64,000 nucleotides of DNA from Palsa-506 sp963709075 (lineage in GTDB: Bacteria > Actinomycetota > Actinomycetes > Streptosporangiales > Streptosporangiaceae): the NCBI GenBank assembly GCA_963709075.1, contig CAVPUY010000014.1, positions 186,001 to 250,000 of the forward strand. The letters are read 5' to 3'. This document shows positions 34,676 through 42,162 of this stretch, piece by piece. Positions within the stretch are counted from its first letter, which is position 1. Each line of letters starts with the position of its first letter. The position numbers were made by a program, and so were the translations under genes. The notes beneath the pieces were generated by a model. That model had not been told where the DNA came from, did no database searches, and was given only the letters and a program-made list of their open reading frames with translations.

Positions 34676-36113
34676 ATGACTACCTTGACTCGCACCCCAG
34701 CTAGCACAGGGCCGGCGTATCCGAGGCGGTGGGCGGCTGCCATCGTGATGATGACGGCCGCGCTGATGGACCTCATCGACGGCACTATCGTCAACGTCGC
34801 GCTCCCGACCATCCGGCGGGATCTGCACGCGAGCGGCACGGCACTCGAATGGGTGGTCGCGGCGTACCTGCTGGCCTTCGCCGCCACGCTCATCACGGCC
34901 GGCCGGATCGGCGACCTGTTCGGCCGCAAGCGGCTGTTCCTGGCCGGCGTCACCTCGTTCGGCCTGGCCAGCTTCGGCTGCGGCCTGGCCAGGAATCCCG
35001 GCGAGCTGATCGCCGGCCGGGCAATAGCGGGGATCGCGGCGGCGATCATGATCCCGCAGGTCCTGGCCACACTGCGCGAGGTCTTCACCGGCAAGGAACG
35101 CGGTGCCGCGTTCGGCATCTACGGCGCCATGGGCGGCATAGCCACCGCCGCGGGTCTGCTCCTCGGCGGCGCGCTGACCAGCGCGGACATCTTCGGCTTG
35201 GGCTGGCGGACGGTCTTCTTCGTCAACGTCCCCGTCGCGCTCGCGGCGGGCATCGCCGCGCTCCTTGTCGTCCCGGAGACCCGCGCTGCCAGCAGGCTCG
35301 GGCCGGACTTCGCCGGGTTCGGGCTGCTGGCGGCTGGCCTGCTCGCCATCGTCTACCCGCTGCTCGAGGGCCAGCCGCTCGGCTGGCCGGCCTGGTGCTT
35401 CGGCTGCCTGGCCGCCGGGATCCTGCTGGTCGGCGGCATCGTCGTGGTCGATCAGCGAAGGAAGCCAGGCCGGGTCGCGCCGCTGCTGCCGCTCGGCCTG
35501 TTCCGGGCTCCCGCGTTCTCCGCGGGCGCCGGAGTCCAGCTTGTCTTCGCCGCAGGCCTGCAGGGATTTTCCTTGATCCTCGCGCTGTGGCTGCAGTCCG
35601 GCCAGCACTACTCGCCGGTCAAGGCCGGCCTCACCACGGTCGCGTTCAGCGTCGGCGCCTTCATCACGGCGGGCCTCTCCGTCCCGCTGGCCGCCAGGCT
35701 CGGCCGCTGGATCCTGGTGGCCGGCGGCCTGCTGCTGGCGGCTGGGATGTACGGCGTGCTGCTCGCCGCGCAGCACGCGCGGCCCGACGTCAGTCCCTGG
35801 CAGCTCGCGCCCGGCCTGGTCGTGGCCGGCGCCGGGCTCGGCTTCCTGGTCGTCCCGCTGGCCAACGTCGTGCTCGCCGCCGTCCCTGGCGAGCTGGCGG
35901 GCGGCGCGTCCGGCGTCTTCAGCACGGCTCAGCAGGTCGGCGGGGCGGTCGGCGTCGCCGTGGCCGGCTCGGTGTTCTTCCCCCGGGCGGCCTCGGCCGG
36001 GCCTGACCGCGGCATTCGAGCTCGCCATGCCGCTGGCCATCGGCGCGTTCGCGGCCTGCGCCCTGCTGTCGCTGGTACTCCCGCGCACCGCGGTGCCCGA
36101 CGCCTACGAATAA
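34676..36113 (+). CDS. DHA2-family (EmrB/QacA-type) MFS drug exporter, one frameshift
   Basis: This 14-helix antiporter is about 478 residues after correction. It begins with AAAIVMMTAALMDLIDGTIVNVALPTIRRDL, the DHA2 motif D1 region. Motif A follows (AGRIGDLFGRKRLFLAGV), then GRAIAGIAAAIMIPQVLATLREVF and motif C (GIYGAMGGIATAAGLLLGGAL). One extra base near 36000 shifts the frame after FFPRAASAG. The other frame ends LTAAFELAMPLAIGAFAACALLSLVLPRTAVPDAYE with a stop at 36111. The ATG at 36676-equivalent position 34676 lies only 14 bases beyond the putative operator and has no Shine-Dalgarno sequence. It is probably repressed by the divergent PadR protein. Confidence 0.87.
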
Positions 36114-36176
36114 GAGCGATGCCGTCGCCGCCGATCCGGCCTGGCGGGTCCCAGCCAGCCAGGCCGGGATCCGGCG

Positions 36177-37361
36177 TCAGCCGGGCTCGCCGAGCAGGCC
36201 GGCCAGCGCCGGGATGAACTGGGCCGTGTTGTCCCAGTAGTTGTGTGCCTGCAGGCCGCCGCCCGAGCTGTCGGTGAGGTTGTCCACCTCCAGGTCAGTC
36301 ACCGGCACGGCCACCTGCTGGCCGTTGGGGTCGACCGCCCAGATCAGCCCGGGGGTCTGGGCCGGCCTCGGCACCAGGTCATCACCGGAGCGCCAGGTCG
36401 CCAGCTGGTCGAGCGGATCAGCGACCGGATCCTTCGGATCCCAGACGTTCAGCCAGCTGCCAAGCTGGGCAATCGCGTAGGCGTCATTGCCCCAGGCGAA
36501 CAGGTCGGCGTACTTGCGCAGCGGGCTGCCTGCCGTTACCAGCGCCTGCACCCGGCCTGTCCCGGACGGCCGGTACCGCCGCAGCACGTCGAAGCTCGCG
36601 ACGGTGCCCTGGCTGTGCGAGTTGACCACCACGCCTGCCACGTCCGGCCGGGCCAGCAGCCGGCGCAGCACCTCGGTGATGAAGTCCCCGATCCGGCTGC
36701 GCAGGTCGTTGCGGCAGACGTAGCCGACGACGTCGTTCTCCAGGCACCTGATCGTGCCAAGCGCACCGTCGAGGCTCGGCTGACTGCCGGCGTGCGGATG
36801 CAGCAGCCTGGCGAAGTGCGACTGATGCGGATGCACATCCAGGTCGGCGCGCGGGTGCAGCGACGGGGATGGCGCAACGGCGGCGGCGCCTGCCGCTGAG
36901 TGCTCGTGCAGCGCCGCCCAGGCGTCACCGGCCACCAGCCTTATCGTGCCGGCCACCGAGGCATAGTGGCCGAGCACGAGGCTGGCCTCGGCCTCGACGC
37001 CGATGCCGGGCAGCCCGGGACCGACCCCTTCCAGCGACGTGTAGACAAGCGCGACATGCGCGACCGGCTTGTCGTCGGGTGCCAATGGCATATCGGTGAC
37101 ATCCAGGCTGCCATCGCCGCGCCAGCTGCCGAGCCGTTTCAGCCCCCATTCCCGGTTATGCGTGCCCGGCATGGCGCTCATCACGTAAACCGGGCCGTGT
37201 GCGGCCGCCGGACGCTGCGGATCGTCGCCGAGCCTGCCGTTCAGCACCACGGCGAGATTGGCATGCAGGGTGTCCGCGTAACCGGCATGGTGGTCGTCCG
37301 GCGGCTGCTGGAATCCGATGCCGTGAATGGTGAGAACGCACAATTTGGGGGTAATAGCCAT
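36177..37361 (-). CDS. Uncharacterised alpha/beta hydrolase (lipase-like)
   Basis: This is a 394-residue cytoplasmic protein without signal peptide. CVLTIHGIGFQQPP looks like the oxyanion-hole strand, and VAGVVVNSHSQGTVASFDVLRRY is a nucleophile elbow with S-x-S-x-G (SHSQG) in place of GxSxG. An acidic residue in VWDPKDPVADPLDQ and the His in GGLQAHNYWDN could complete a triad. The overall pattern resembles bacterial lipase/esterase-like proteins of unknown substrate. The ATG is at 37361. It is divergent from hutI and converges on the MFS pump. I see no link to histidine metabolism. Confidence 0.75.
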   Translation of the reverse strand: MAITPKLCVLTIHGIGFQQPPDDHHAGYADTLHANLAVVLNGRLGDDPQRPAAAHGPVYVMSAMPGTHNREWGLKRLGSWRGDGSLDVTDMPLAPDDKPVAHVALVYTSLEGVGPGLPGIGVEAEASLVLGHYASVAGTIRLVAGDAWAALHEHSAAGAAAVAPSPSLHPRADLDVHPHQSHFARLLHPHAGSQPSLDGALGTIRCLENDVVGYVCRNDLRSRIGDFITEVLRRLLARPDVAGVVVNSHSQGTVASFDVLRRYRPSGTGRVQALVTAGSPLRKYADLFAWGNDAYAIAQLGSWLNVWDPKDPVADPLDQLATWRSGDDLVPRPAQTPGLIWAVDPNGQQVAVPVTDLEVDNLTDSSGGGLQAHNYWDNTAQFIPALAGLLGEPG

Positions 37362-37452
37362 TGCTTATTTGTCCTTCCGCTGGACTCATATATTGCCGGC
37401 CGGCGTCGCTGGTGTCCACAGCAGGGCAAGCCGGATATGGAACGATGCGCAC

Positions 37453-38634
37453 GTGAGCCTCTTGATCACCAACATCGGCGAACTCGTCACGAACGCGCCG
37501 CGCGGCGCCGGCCAGCCCGCCGGTCCCGGCCCGTTCGCGTCCGTCGGCGCCGCGGCGCTGGTGCTCGACGCCGGGCAGGTGGCCTGGACCGGTCCGGCCG
37601 CGCGGGCGCCCGCAGCGGACGATGCCGTCGATGCGGCCGGCCGGGCCGTGCTCCCCGGGTTCGTCGACTCGCACGCGCACCTCGTCTTCGCCGGCGAGCG
37701 CGGCGCGGAGTTCGCGGCCCGGATGGCCGGGCTGCCCTATGCGGCCGGCGGCATCCGCTCGACGGTCACCGCGACCAGGGCCGCCACCGATGATCAGCTC
37801 GGCGCGAACCTGCGCAAGCTGGCCGCCGAGATGCTTGCCCAGGGCACGACCACGTTCGAGTGCAAGTCCGGTTACGGGCTCACCGTCCGTGACGAGGCGC
37901 GCAGCGTCGCGCTGGCGGCGGAGTTCACCCCGGAGGTGACCTACCTGGGCGCGCACGTGCTGCCGCCAGAGTTCGCCCGGGACCGTGGCGGCTACCTGGA
38001 CCTGGTCTGCGGGGCGATGCTGGACGCCTGCGCCGCGCAGGCACGATGGGTGGACGTGTTCTGCGAGCGGGGCGCGTTCGGCCCGGACGAGGCTGCCGCC
38101 GTGCTCGCTGCCGGGACCGCGGCCGGGCTGCAGCCGCGAGTGCACGCCAACCAGCTGGGCCCTGGCCCCGGCGTGCAGCTTGCCGTCCGGTACGGCGCCG
38201 CGTCCGCTGATCACTGCACGTACCTCGACGATGCGGACGTCGACGCGCTGGCATCGTCGGCTACGGTCGCGACGCTGCTGCCGGGCGTCGAATTCTCCAC
38301 CCGGCAGCCGTACCCGGACGCCCGGCGGCTGATCGGCGCTGGCGTCACGGTGGCGATTGCCTCCGACTGCAACCCGGGGTCCTGCTTCACCTCCAGCATG
38401 CCGCTATGCATCGCGCTCGCGGTGCGCGAGATGCGGATGACGACGCAGGAGGCGGTGTGGGCCGCCACCGCCGGTGGCGCCAGGGCGCTGCGCCGGACGG
38501 AGGTAGGCCATCTCGGCGCTGGCGCCCGGGCCGACCTGATCATGCTGGACGCGCCGTCGCATGCCTATCTCGCCTACCGGCCGGGCGTCCCGCTGATCGC
38601 GGCGGTCTGGCAGGGCGGGAACCGGGTCGCCTAG
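37453..38634 (+). CDS. hutI: Imidazolonepropionase
   Basis: This 393-residue amidohydrolase opens 4-imidazolone-5-propionate to N-formimidoyl-glutamate, the third step of histidine degradation. Metal-binding and substrate motifs are PGFVDSHAHLVFAGERGAEFAARMAGLPYAAGGI (HxH and family block), FECKSGYGLTVRDE, RVHANQLG, ASADHCTYL and IASDCNPGSCFTSSMP. The GTG at 37453 (VSLLITNIGELVTN) is chosen because homologues begin there. It lies about 3.5 kb from hutF, separated by the PadR/MFS pair and a hydrolase gene, so it needs its own promoter in the 37362-37452 gap. Confidence 0.95.
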   Translation: MSLLITNIGELVTNAPRGAGQPAGPGPFASVGAAALVLDAGQVAWTGPAARAPAADDAVDAAGRAVLPGFVDSHAHLVFAGERGAEFAARMAGLPYAAGGIRSTVTATRAATDDQLGANLRKLAAEMLAQGTTTFECKSGYGLTVRDEARSVALAAEFTPEVTYLGAHVLPPEFARDRGGYLDLVCGAMLDACAAQARWVDVFCERGAFGPDEAAAVLAAGTAAGLQPRVHANQLGPGPGVQLAVRYGAASADHCTYLDDADVDALASSATVATLLPGVEFSTRQPYPDARRLIGAGVTVAIASDCNPGSCFTSSMPLCIALAVREMRMTTQEAVWAATAGGARALRRTEVGHLGAGARADLIMLDAPSHAYLAYRPGVPLIAAVWQGGNRVA

Positions 38635-38637
38635 CGA

Positions 38638-38862
38638 ACCGGCCTGCCGCGGCAGCGGGGCGGCGGGGCAGCGGGGCGGCCGGGGCAGCGGGGCGGCCGG
38701 GGCAGCGGCAGCAGGCCGGGCAGCGGCAGGCCGGGGTGGCAGCAGTAGCCGGGGCGGCAGCAGGCCGGGGCGGCAGCAGGCCGGGGCGGCAGCAGGCCGC
38801 GGCAGCGGGGCGGCCGGGGCAGCAGCAGGCCGGGCGGCAGCAGGCCGGGGCGGCTGGGGTAG
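38638..38862. repeat. GC-rich minisatellite (GGGGC(A/G)GC, GCAGCAGGCC units)
   Basis: Irregular repeats of CGGGGCAGCGGGGCGGC and GGCAGCAGGCCGGGGC fill most of the 338-base gap between hutI and the histidine kinase. No gene is supported here. The kinase ribosome-binding site (AAGGAG) lies beyond it, at 38959. Confidence 0.8.
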
Positions 38863-38972
38863 GCACATGCCTACCGGGGGAGTGGGTGCGGGCCCATGGC
38901 GAGCGCGGCAGCCACGCGCCACGATGGATGCCAGCGGCGGACAGCCGCGGGCGACGCCGAAGGAGCCCCGGT

Positions 38973-40550
38973 ATGGCGCAGTGGACGATCCTGGTGACGG
39001 CCTACATCGCCGGCTGCGTAGCCGTCGCGCTGCGGCGGGGGCGCGCATCGGGCCGGAATCCGAATCTCCTGCTCCGCGGTCTCGGCTGGGGGGTGTTCCT
39101 GATCCCGGTGGCGCTTACCGGGTTCGAGCTGTTCGGCCGCCAGGCGCCGGCCTTCATCGCGCTGCTGCTTGCCGGGATAGCGGTGGTCTTCGCACCCGGC
39201 CTGGCGGCAAGGGCGCTCCCGTTTGCCCTGTTTGCGCTGGGGCTATGGGGGTTCGTCATCGCGCTTCGCTACAACTACGGGTCGAACGTGGCGGTGCTGT
39301 ACGGCATCGTGGCCGCCGGCGCCGGCTCGTGGCGCAGCCACCTGGTCCTGCCGGAGGCACTCGCGTTCGTGGCCATGGGCCTGTGGCTGCTTCCGCGCAC
39401 CATGGACCGGCGGTCCCGGGTGGCCAGGGCGGTTCTCGGGCCGCCGCCGGGCGAGCCGGGTGCGCGGCCCGGGCCGCCGTGGGCATTGCTGCTGCTCCCG
39501 GTCGCCGGGCTCGCGGTCGAGCTGTTCGGCCCGAACTGGTTCTTCGGCGCGAGTCACTGGAGTGATATCCGCAGCGCGGCGGTGCTGCTGCTAATCGCGC
39601 TGGCCGCCGTCATCTTGATCCCGGCAGTGGCCGCGGACCTCGCCGTGGCCGCCCTGGTGGGCCTCGGGATCTACGGGACGGTGCTGGCCGTCCGCTGGCC
39701 GGCCATGTCAGGTCCGCGCTACCGGGACATGCTGTACGGCGCCGTCTATGTCACCAACCGCCCGCTTGCCGTGCTGGCCTGCGTGCAGGGACTGTTGCTG
39801 CTCGGCCTCGGCCTGTGGCTGGTGCCGCGGGCCCTGGACTCCCGCACCCTGGCGCTGCTCTGGCCCGCGCCGGCCCAGGACGCGGCGCTGGCGGGCCGGG
39901 TGCAGCAGCTGAAGCAGACCAGGGCCGACGCGGTGGACACCGCGGCGGCGGAGCTCAGGCGGGTGGAGCGCGACCTGCATGACGGGGCGCAGGCGCGCCT
40001 GGTCGCGCTCGGCATGAGCCTGCGCGCCGCCGAGCGGCTCATCCCGAGTGCACCGCAGGCGGCTTCGGCACTGGTAGCCGAGGCCATCCAGACCTCGTCG
40101 AAGGCGCTGATCGAGCTGCGCGACCTGGTCCGCGGCATCCACCCGCCGGTGCTAGCCGACCGCGGCCTCGGCGATGCCGTCCGGGCGCTGGCGCTGGACA
40201 CCCCGATATACATCGAGATGGACATCGACCTGCCCGGACGACTCGATCCGCCAATCGAGTCTGCCTGCTACTTCGCCGTCGCCGAGGCGCTCGCCAACGC
40301 GGTCAAGCACTCCGGCGCGCGACGCGTGCAGATCCGGATGCAGCACGCCGGCGGCCTGCTGCGGATCGAGGTGACCGACGACGGGGCTGGCGGCGCTGAT
40401 CCGCTGCGCGGCTCTGGCCTGCTCGGGCTGGAGCGCCGGCTGGGTACATTCGACGGCATCCTCGCGGTGAGCAGCCCGCCGGGGGGCCCGACCATGGTCG
40501 TCATCGAGGTGCCGTGCGCGTTGTCATCGCCGAAGATCTTTTCCTCCTGA
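38973..40550 (+). CDS. Membrane sensor histidine kinase (NarL/DesK-type, HisKA_3)
   Basis: This 525-residue kinase has roughly ten hydrophobic helices in the first 300 residues and no large extracellular domain, suggesting it senses the membrane or an intramembrane ligand. The dimerisation/phosphoacceptor motif is RRVERDLHDGAQARL with His336. The ATPase domain has AVAEALANAVKHSGARRVQIRM (N box), EVTDDGAGGADPLRGSGLLGLERRLGTFDG (G boxes). The ATG at 38973 has AAGGAG eight bases upstream. Longer in-frame extensions run through the hutI tail and repeats and are rejected. Its 3' end overlaps the response regulator start by 37 bases, so the two are coupled. Confidence 0.93.
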   Translation: MAQWTILVTAYIAGCVAVALRRGRASGRNPNLLLRGLGWGVFLIPVALTGFELFGRQAPAFIALLLAGIAVVFAPGLAARALPFALFALGLWGFVIALRYNYGSNVAVLYGIVAAGAGSWRSHLVLPEALAFVAMGLWLLPRTMDRRSRVARAVLGPPPGEPGARPGPPWALLLLPVAGLAVELFGPNWFFGASHWSDIRSAAVLLLIALAAVILIPAVAADLAVAALVGLGIYGTVLAVRWPAMSGPRYRDMLYGAVYVTNRPLAVLACVQGLLLLGLGLWLVPRALDSRTLALLWPAPAQDAALAGRVQQLKQTRADAVDTAAAELRRVERDLHDGAQARLVALGMSLRAAERLIPSAPQAASALVAEAIQTSSKALIELRDLVRGIHPPVLADRGLGDAVRALALDTPIYIEMDIDLPGRLDPPIESACYFAVAEALANAVKHSGARRVQIRMQHAGGLLRIEVTDDGAGGADPLRGSGLLGLERRLGTFDGILAVSSPPGGPTMVVIEVPCALSSPKIFSS

Positions 40551-41158
40551 GGGAGGGGCTCGCCCGGCTGCTCCAGGCGCACGGGCTTGAGGTCGCCGCC
40601 GCCGTGGACAACGGGCCCGAACTGCTGCGCGCGCTGCTCGAGCAGCGGCCGGACGTCGCCATCGTGGATGTCAGGCTGCCGCCGTCGTTCACCGACGAGG
40701 GCCTGCGGACCGCGCTCGAGGCCAGGCACCAGGCGCCAGGGCTGCCCATCCTGGTGCTGTCCCAGTACGTCGAGCAGCTCTACGCCCGCGAGTTGCTGGC
40801 CGACCAGGCCGGCGGTGTCGGCTACCTGCTGAAGGACCGGGTGTTCAACGACGACCATTTCGTCGAGGCGCTGCGCACGGTCGCCGGCGGCGGCACGGTC
40901 ATCGATCCGGAGGTAATCTCCAAGCTGCTCGGCCGGCGTGCCAGGGATGAGCCGATGGCGTTGCTGTCGGCACGGGAACGTGAGGTGCTCGCGCTGATGG
41001 CCGAAGGGCGCTCGAACAGCGCGATCGCCCAGCGGCTGTTCGTATCGGAGAAGGCGGTCAGCAAGCACAGCACGAGCATCTTCGGCAAGCTCGGCCTCGC
41101 GCCTTCGGACGACGACAACCGCCGGGTGCTCGCCGTACTCGCCTACCTGAACGACTGA
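40514..41158 (+). CDS. LuxR/NarL-type response regulator
   Basis: This 214-residue response regulator has a receiver domain with the acidic pair E7/D8, phosphoacceptor D52 (VAIVDVRLPP), conserved Ser/Thr region LVLSQYVEQLYA and Lys in YLLKDRV. The C-terminal LuxR helix-turn-helix is LSAREREVLALMAEGRSNSAIAQRLFVSEKAVSKHSTSIFGKLGL. The GTG at 40514 lies inside the kinase gene. It is the cognate partner of the kinase. Nothing in the sequence shows what it regulates. The next gene downstream is nearly 500 bases away on the other strand. Confidence 0.95.
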   Translation: MRVVIAEDLFLLREGLARLLQAHGLEVAAAVDNGPELLRALLEQRPDVAIVDVRLPPSFTDEGLRTALEARHQAPGLPILVLSQYVEQLYARELLADQAGGVGYLLKDRVFNDDHFVEALRTVAGGGTVIDPEVISKLLGRRARDEPMALLSAREREVLALMAEGRSNSAIAQRLFVSEKAVSKHSTSIFGKLGLAPSDDDNRRVLAVLAYLND

Positions 41159-41164
41159 CGCCCG

Positions 41165-41330
41165 CCCATGCGCGCCCCAGGCGCGCCACCTCCCCGGCTC
41201 AGACCGCGCCGCCTCCCCGGCTCAGACCGCGCCGCGCCGCCTCCCGGCCCGCGCCGCGCCGCCTCCCGGCCCGCGCCGCGCCGCCTTCCCGGCCCGCGCC
41301 GCCTCCCCGGCCCGCGCCGCGCCGCCGAAG
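41165..41330. repeat. GC-rich array preceding the second palindrome
   Basis: Units such as CCCGGCCCGCGCCG and GCCTCCCCGG repeat up to the CCGAAG that immediately precedes the palindrome at 41331. The same layout (array, CCGAAG, palindrome) occurs at 7335-7496. Confidence 0.65.
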
Positions 41331-41386
41331 GTGGTGGATCTCGCGATCGCACACCTCAGATGGTGTGCGATCGCGAGATCCACCAC
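41331..41386. repeat. Second perfect 25-base-arm palindrome with 6-base loop
   Basis: Arms 41331-41355 and 41362-41386 pair exactly around the loop TCAGAT. Compared with the 7441 element the arms differ at several positions, but both arms have changed together and pairing is kept. It lies downstream of the response regulator, where it could also end transcription. Confidence 0.9.
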
Positions 41387-41499
41387 GTTGAGGCCGAGTG
41401 AGGCCGGCTGGTGAATGTGGCCGTGGGTGCTGATGTGGCCAGTAGGTTCGGTGGGGAGCGCGGCGGCTGGCTGGGTCTGCCCTGCCGGGCCGCGAGGGG

Positions 41500-41646
41500 C
41501 CCGCCAGTTACCCGCCTGCCAGTTATCCCGCCGCCCGCCAGCTACCCGCCGCCCGCCAGCTACCCGCCGCCCACCCGCCGCCAGCTACCGCCGCCTGCCA
41601 GTTACCCGCCGCCGGCCAGCCACGGCCACCTGCCAGTTACAGCCGG
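41500..41646. repeat. Tandem repeat (CGCCCGCCAGCTACC units)
   Basis: About eight imperfect 15-18-base copies of a CCGCCAGCTACCCG/CTGCCAGTTACC unit lie between the palindrome and the end of the convergent flavin reductase gene. No coding sequence is evident. Confidence 0.75.
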
Positions 41647-42162
41647 TTACGCGCCGACGGGCGGGTAGCGGCCGCGGAACCTGACCAGCGGCTGCCCGCC
41701 CGCCGCCACATACGGCACGGCGGTGACAGCCGCGATGACCAGCAGGTGATCCCCGGCCGGAACCCGCTGCCCGGCCGAGCACTCGATCGCGGCGAGCCCG
41801 CTCTCGGGGATCAGCGCCCCGGACAGCTCGCCGCGCCGGTGCGGTACGCCGTCCAGCATCAGCCGGGCACCAGGACGGCCGGGCGCGGCGAACCGGCCTG
41901 CCAGCATCCGCTGGGCGGCCGCCAGCAGGGTCACCGCGAACTTGTCTACCCGGCTGAGCAGTTCCGCCGGGTAGGAACCGGCGAGCAGCGAGACGAGCAC
42001 CAGCGGCGGGTCGAGGGAAACCGGGCAGAACGCGCTGACGGTCGTGCCGATGTCATCCCGCCCGTCGGCCACGGTGACCAGGGTGACGCCCGATGCGAAC
42101 GCCCCGAGCACCTCGCCGAGATCGCCGGTGACTGACCGGTGACCATCCGTTTCGTCACTCAA
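41647..42162 (-). CDS. Flavin reductase domain protein (PF01613)
   Basis: This flavoprotein of about 171 residues is of the split-barrel flavin reductase family, which supplies reduced FMN/FAD to monooxygenases. Motifs include GEVLGAFASGVTLVTV, GTTVSAFCPVSLDPPLVLVSL (FMN-binding block), FAVTLLAAAQRMLAGRFA, AAIECSAGQRVPAGDHLLVIAAV and PLVRFRGRYPPVG. The TTG at 42162 overlaps the stop codon of the upstream peptidase gene, an efficient coupled start. Upstream in-frame codons lie inside the peptidase gene. Its oxygenase partner is not obvious. The P450 in the next unit normally uses ferredoxin, not a free flavin. Confidence 0.85.
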   Translation of the reverse strand: MSDETDGHRSVTGDLGEVLGAFASGVTLVTVADGRDDIGTTVSAFCPVSLDPPLVLVSLLAGSYPAELLSRVDKFAVTLLAAAQRMLAGRFAAPGRPGARLMLDGVPHRRGELSGALIPESGLAAIECSAGQRVPAGDHLLVIAAVTAVPYVAAGGQPLVRFRGRYPPVGA

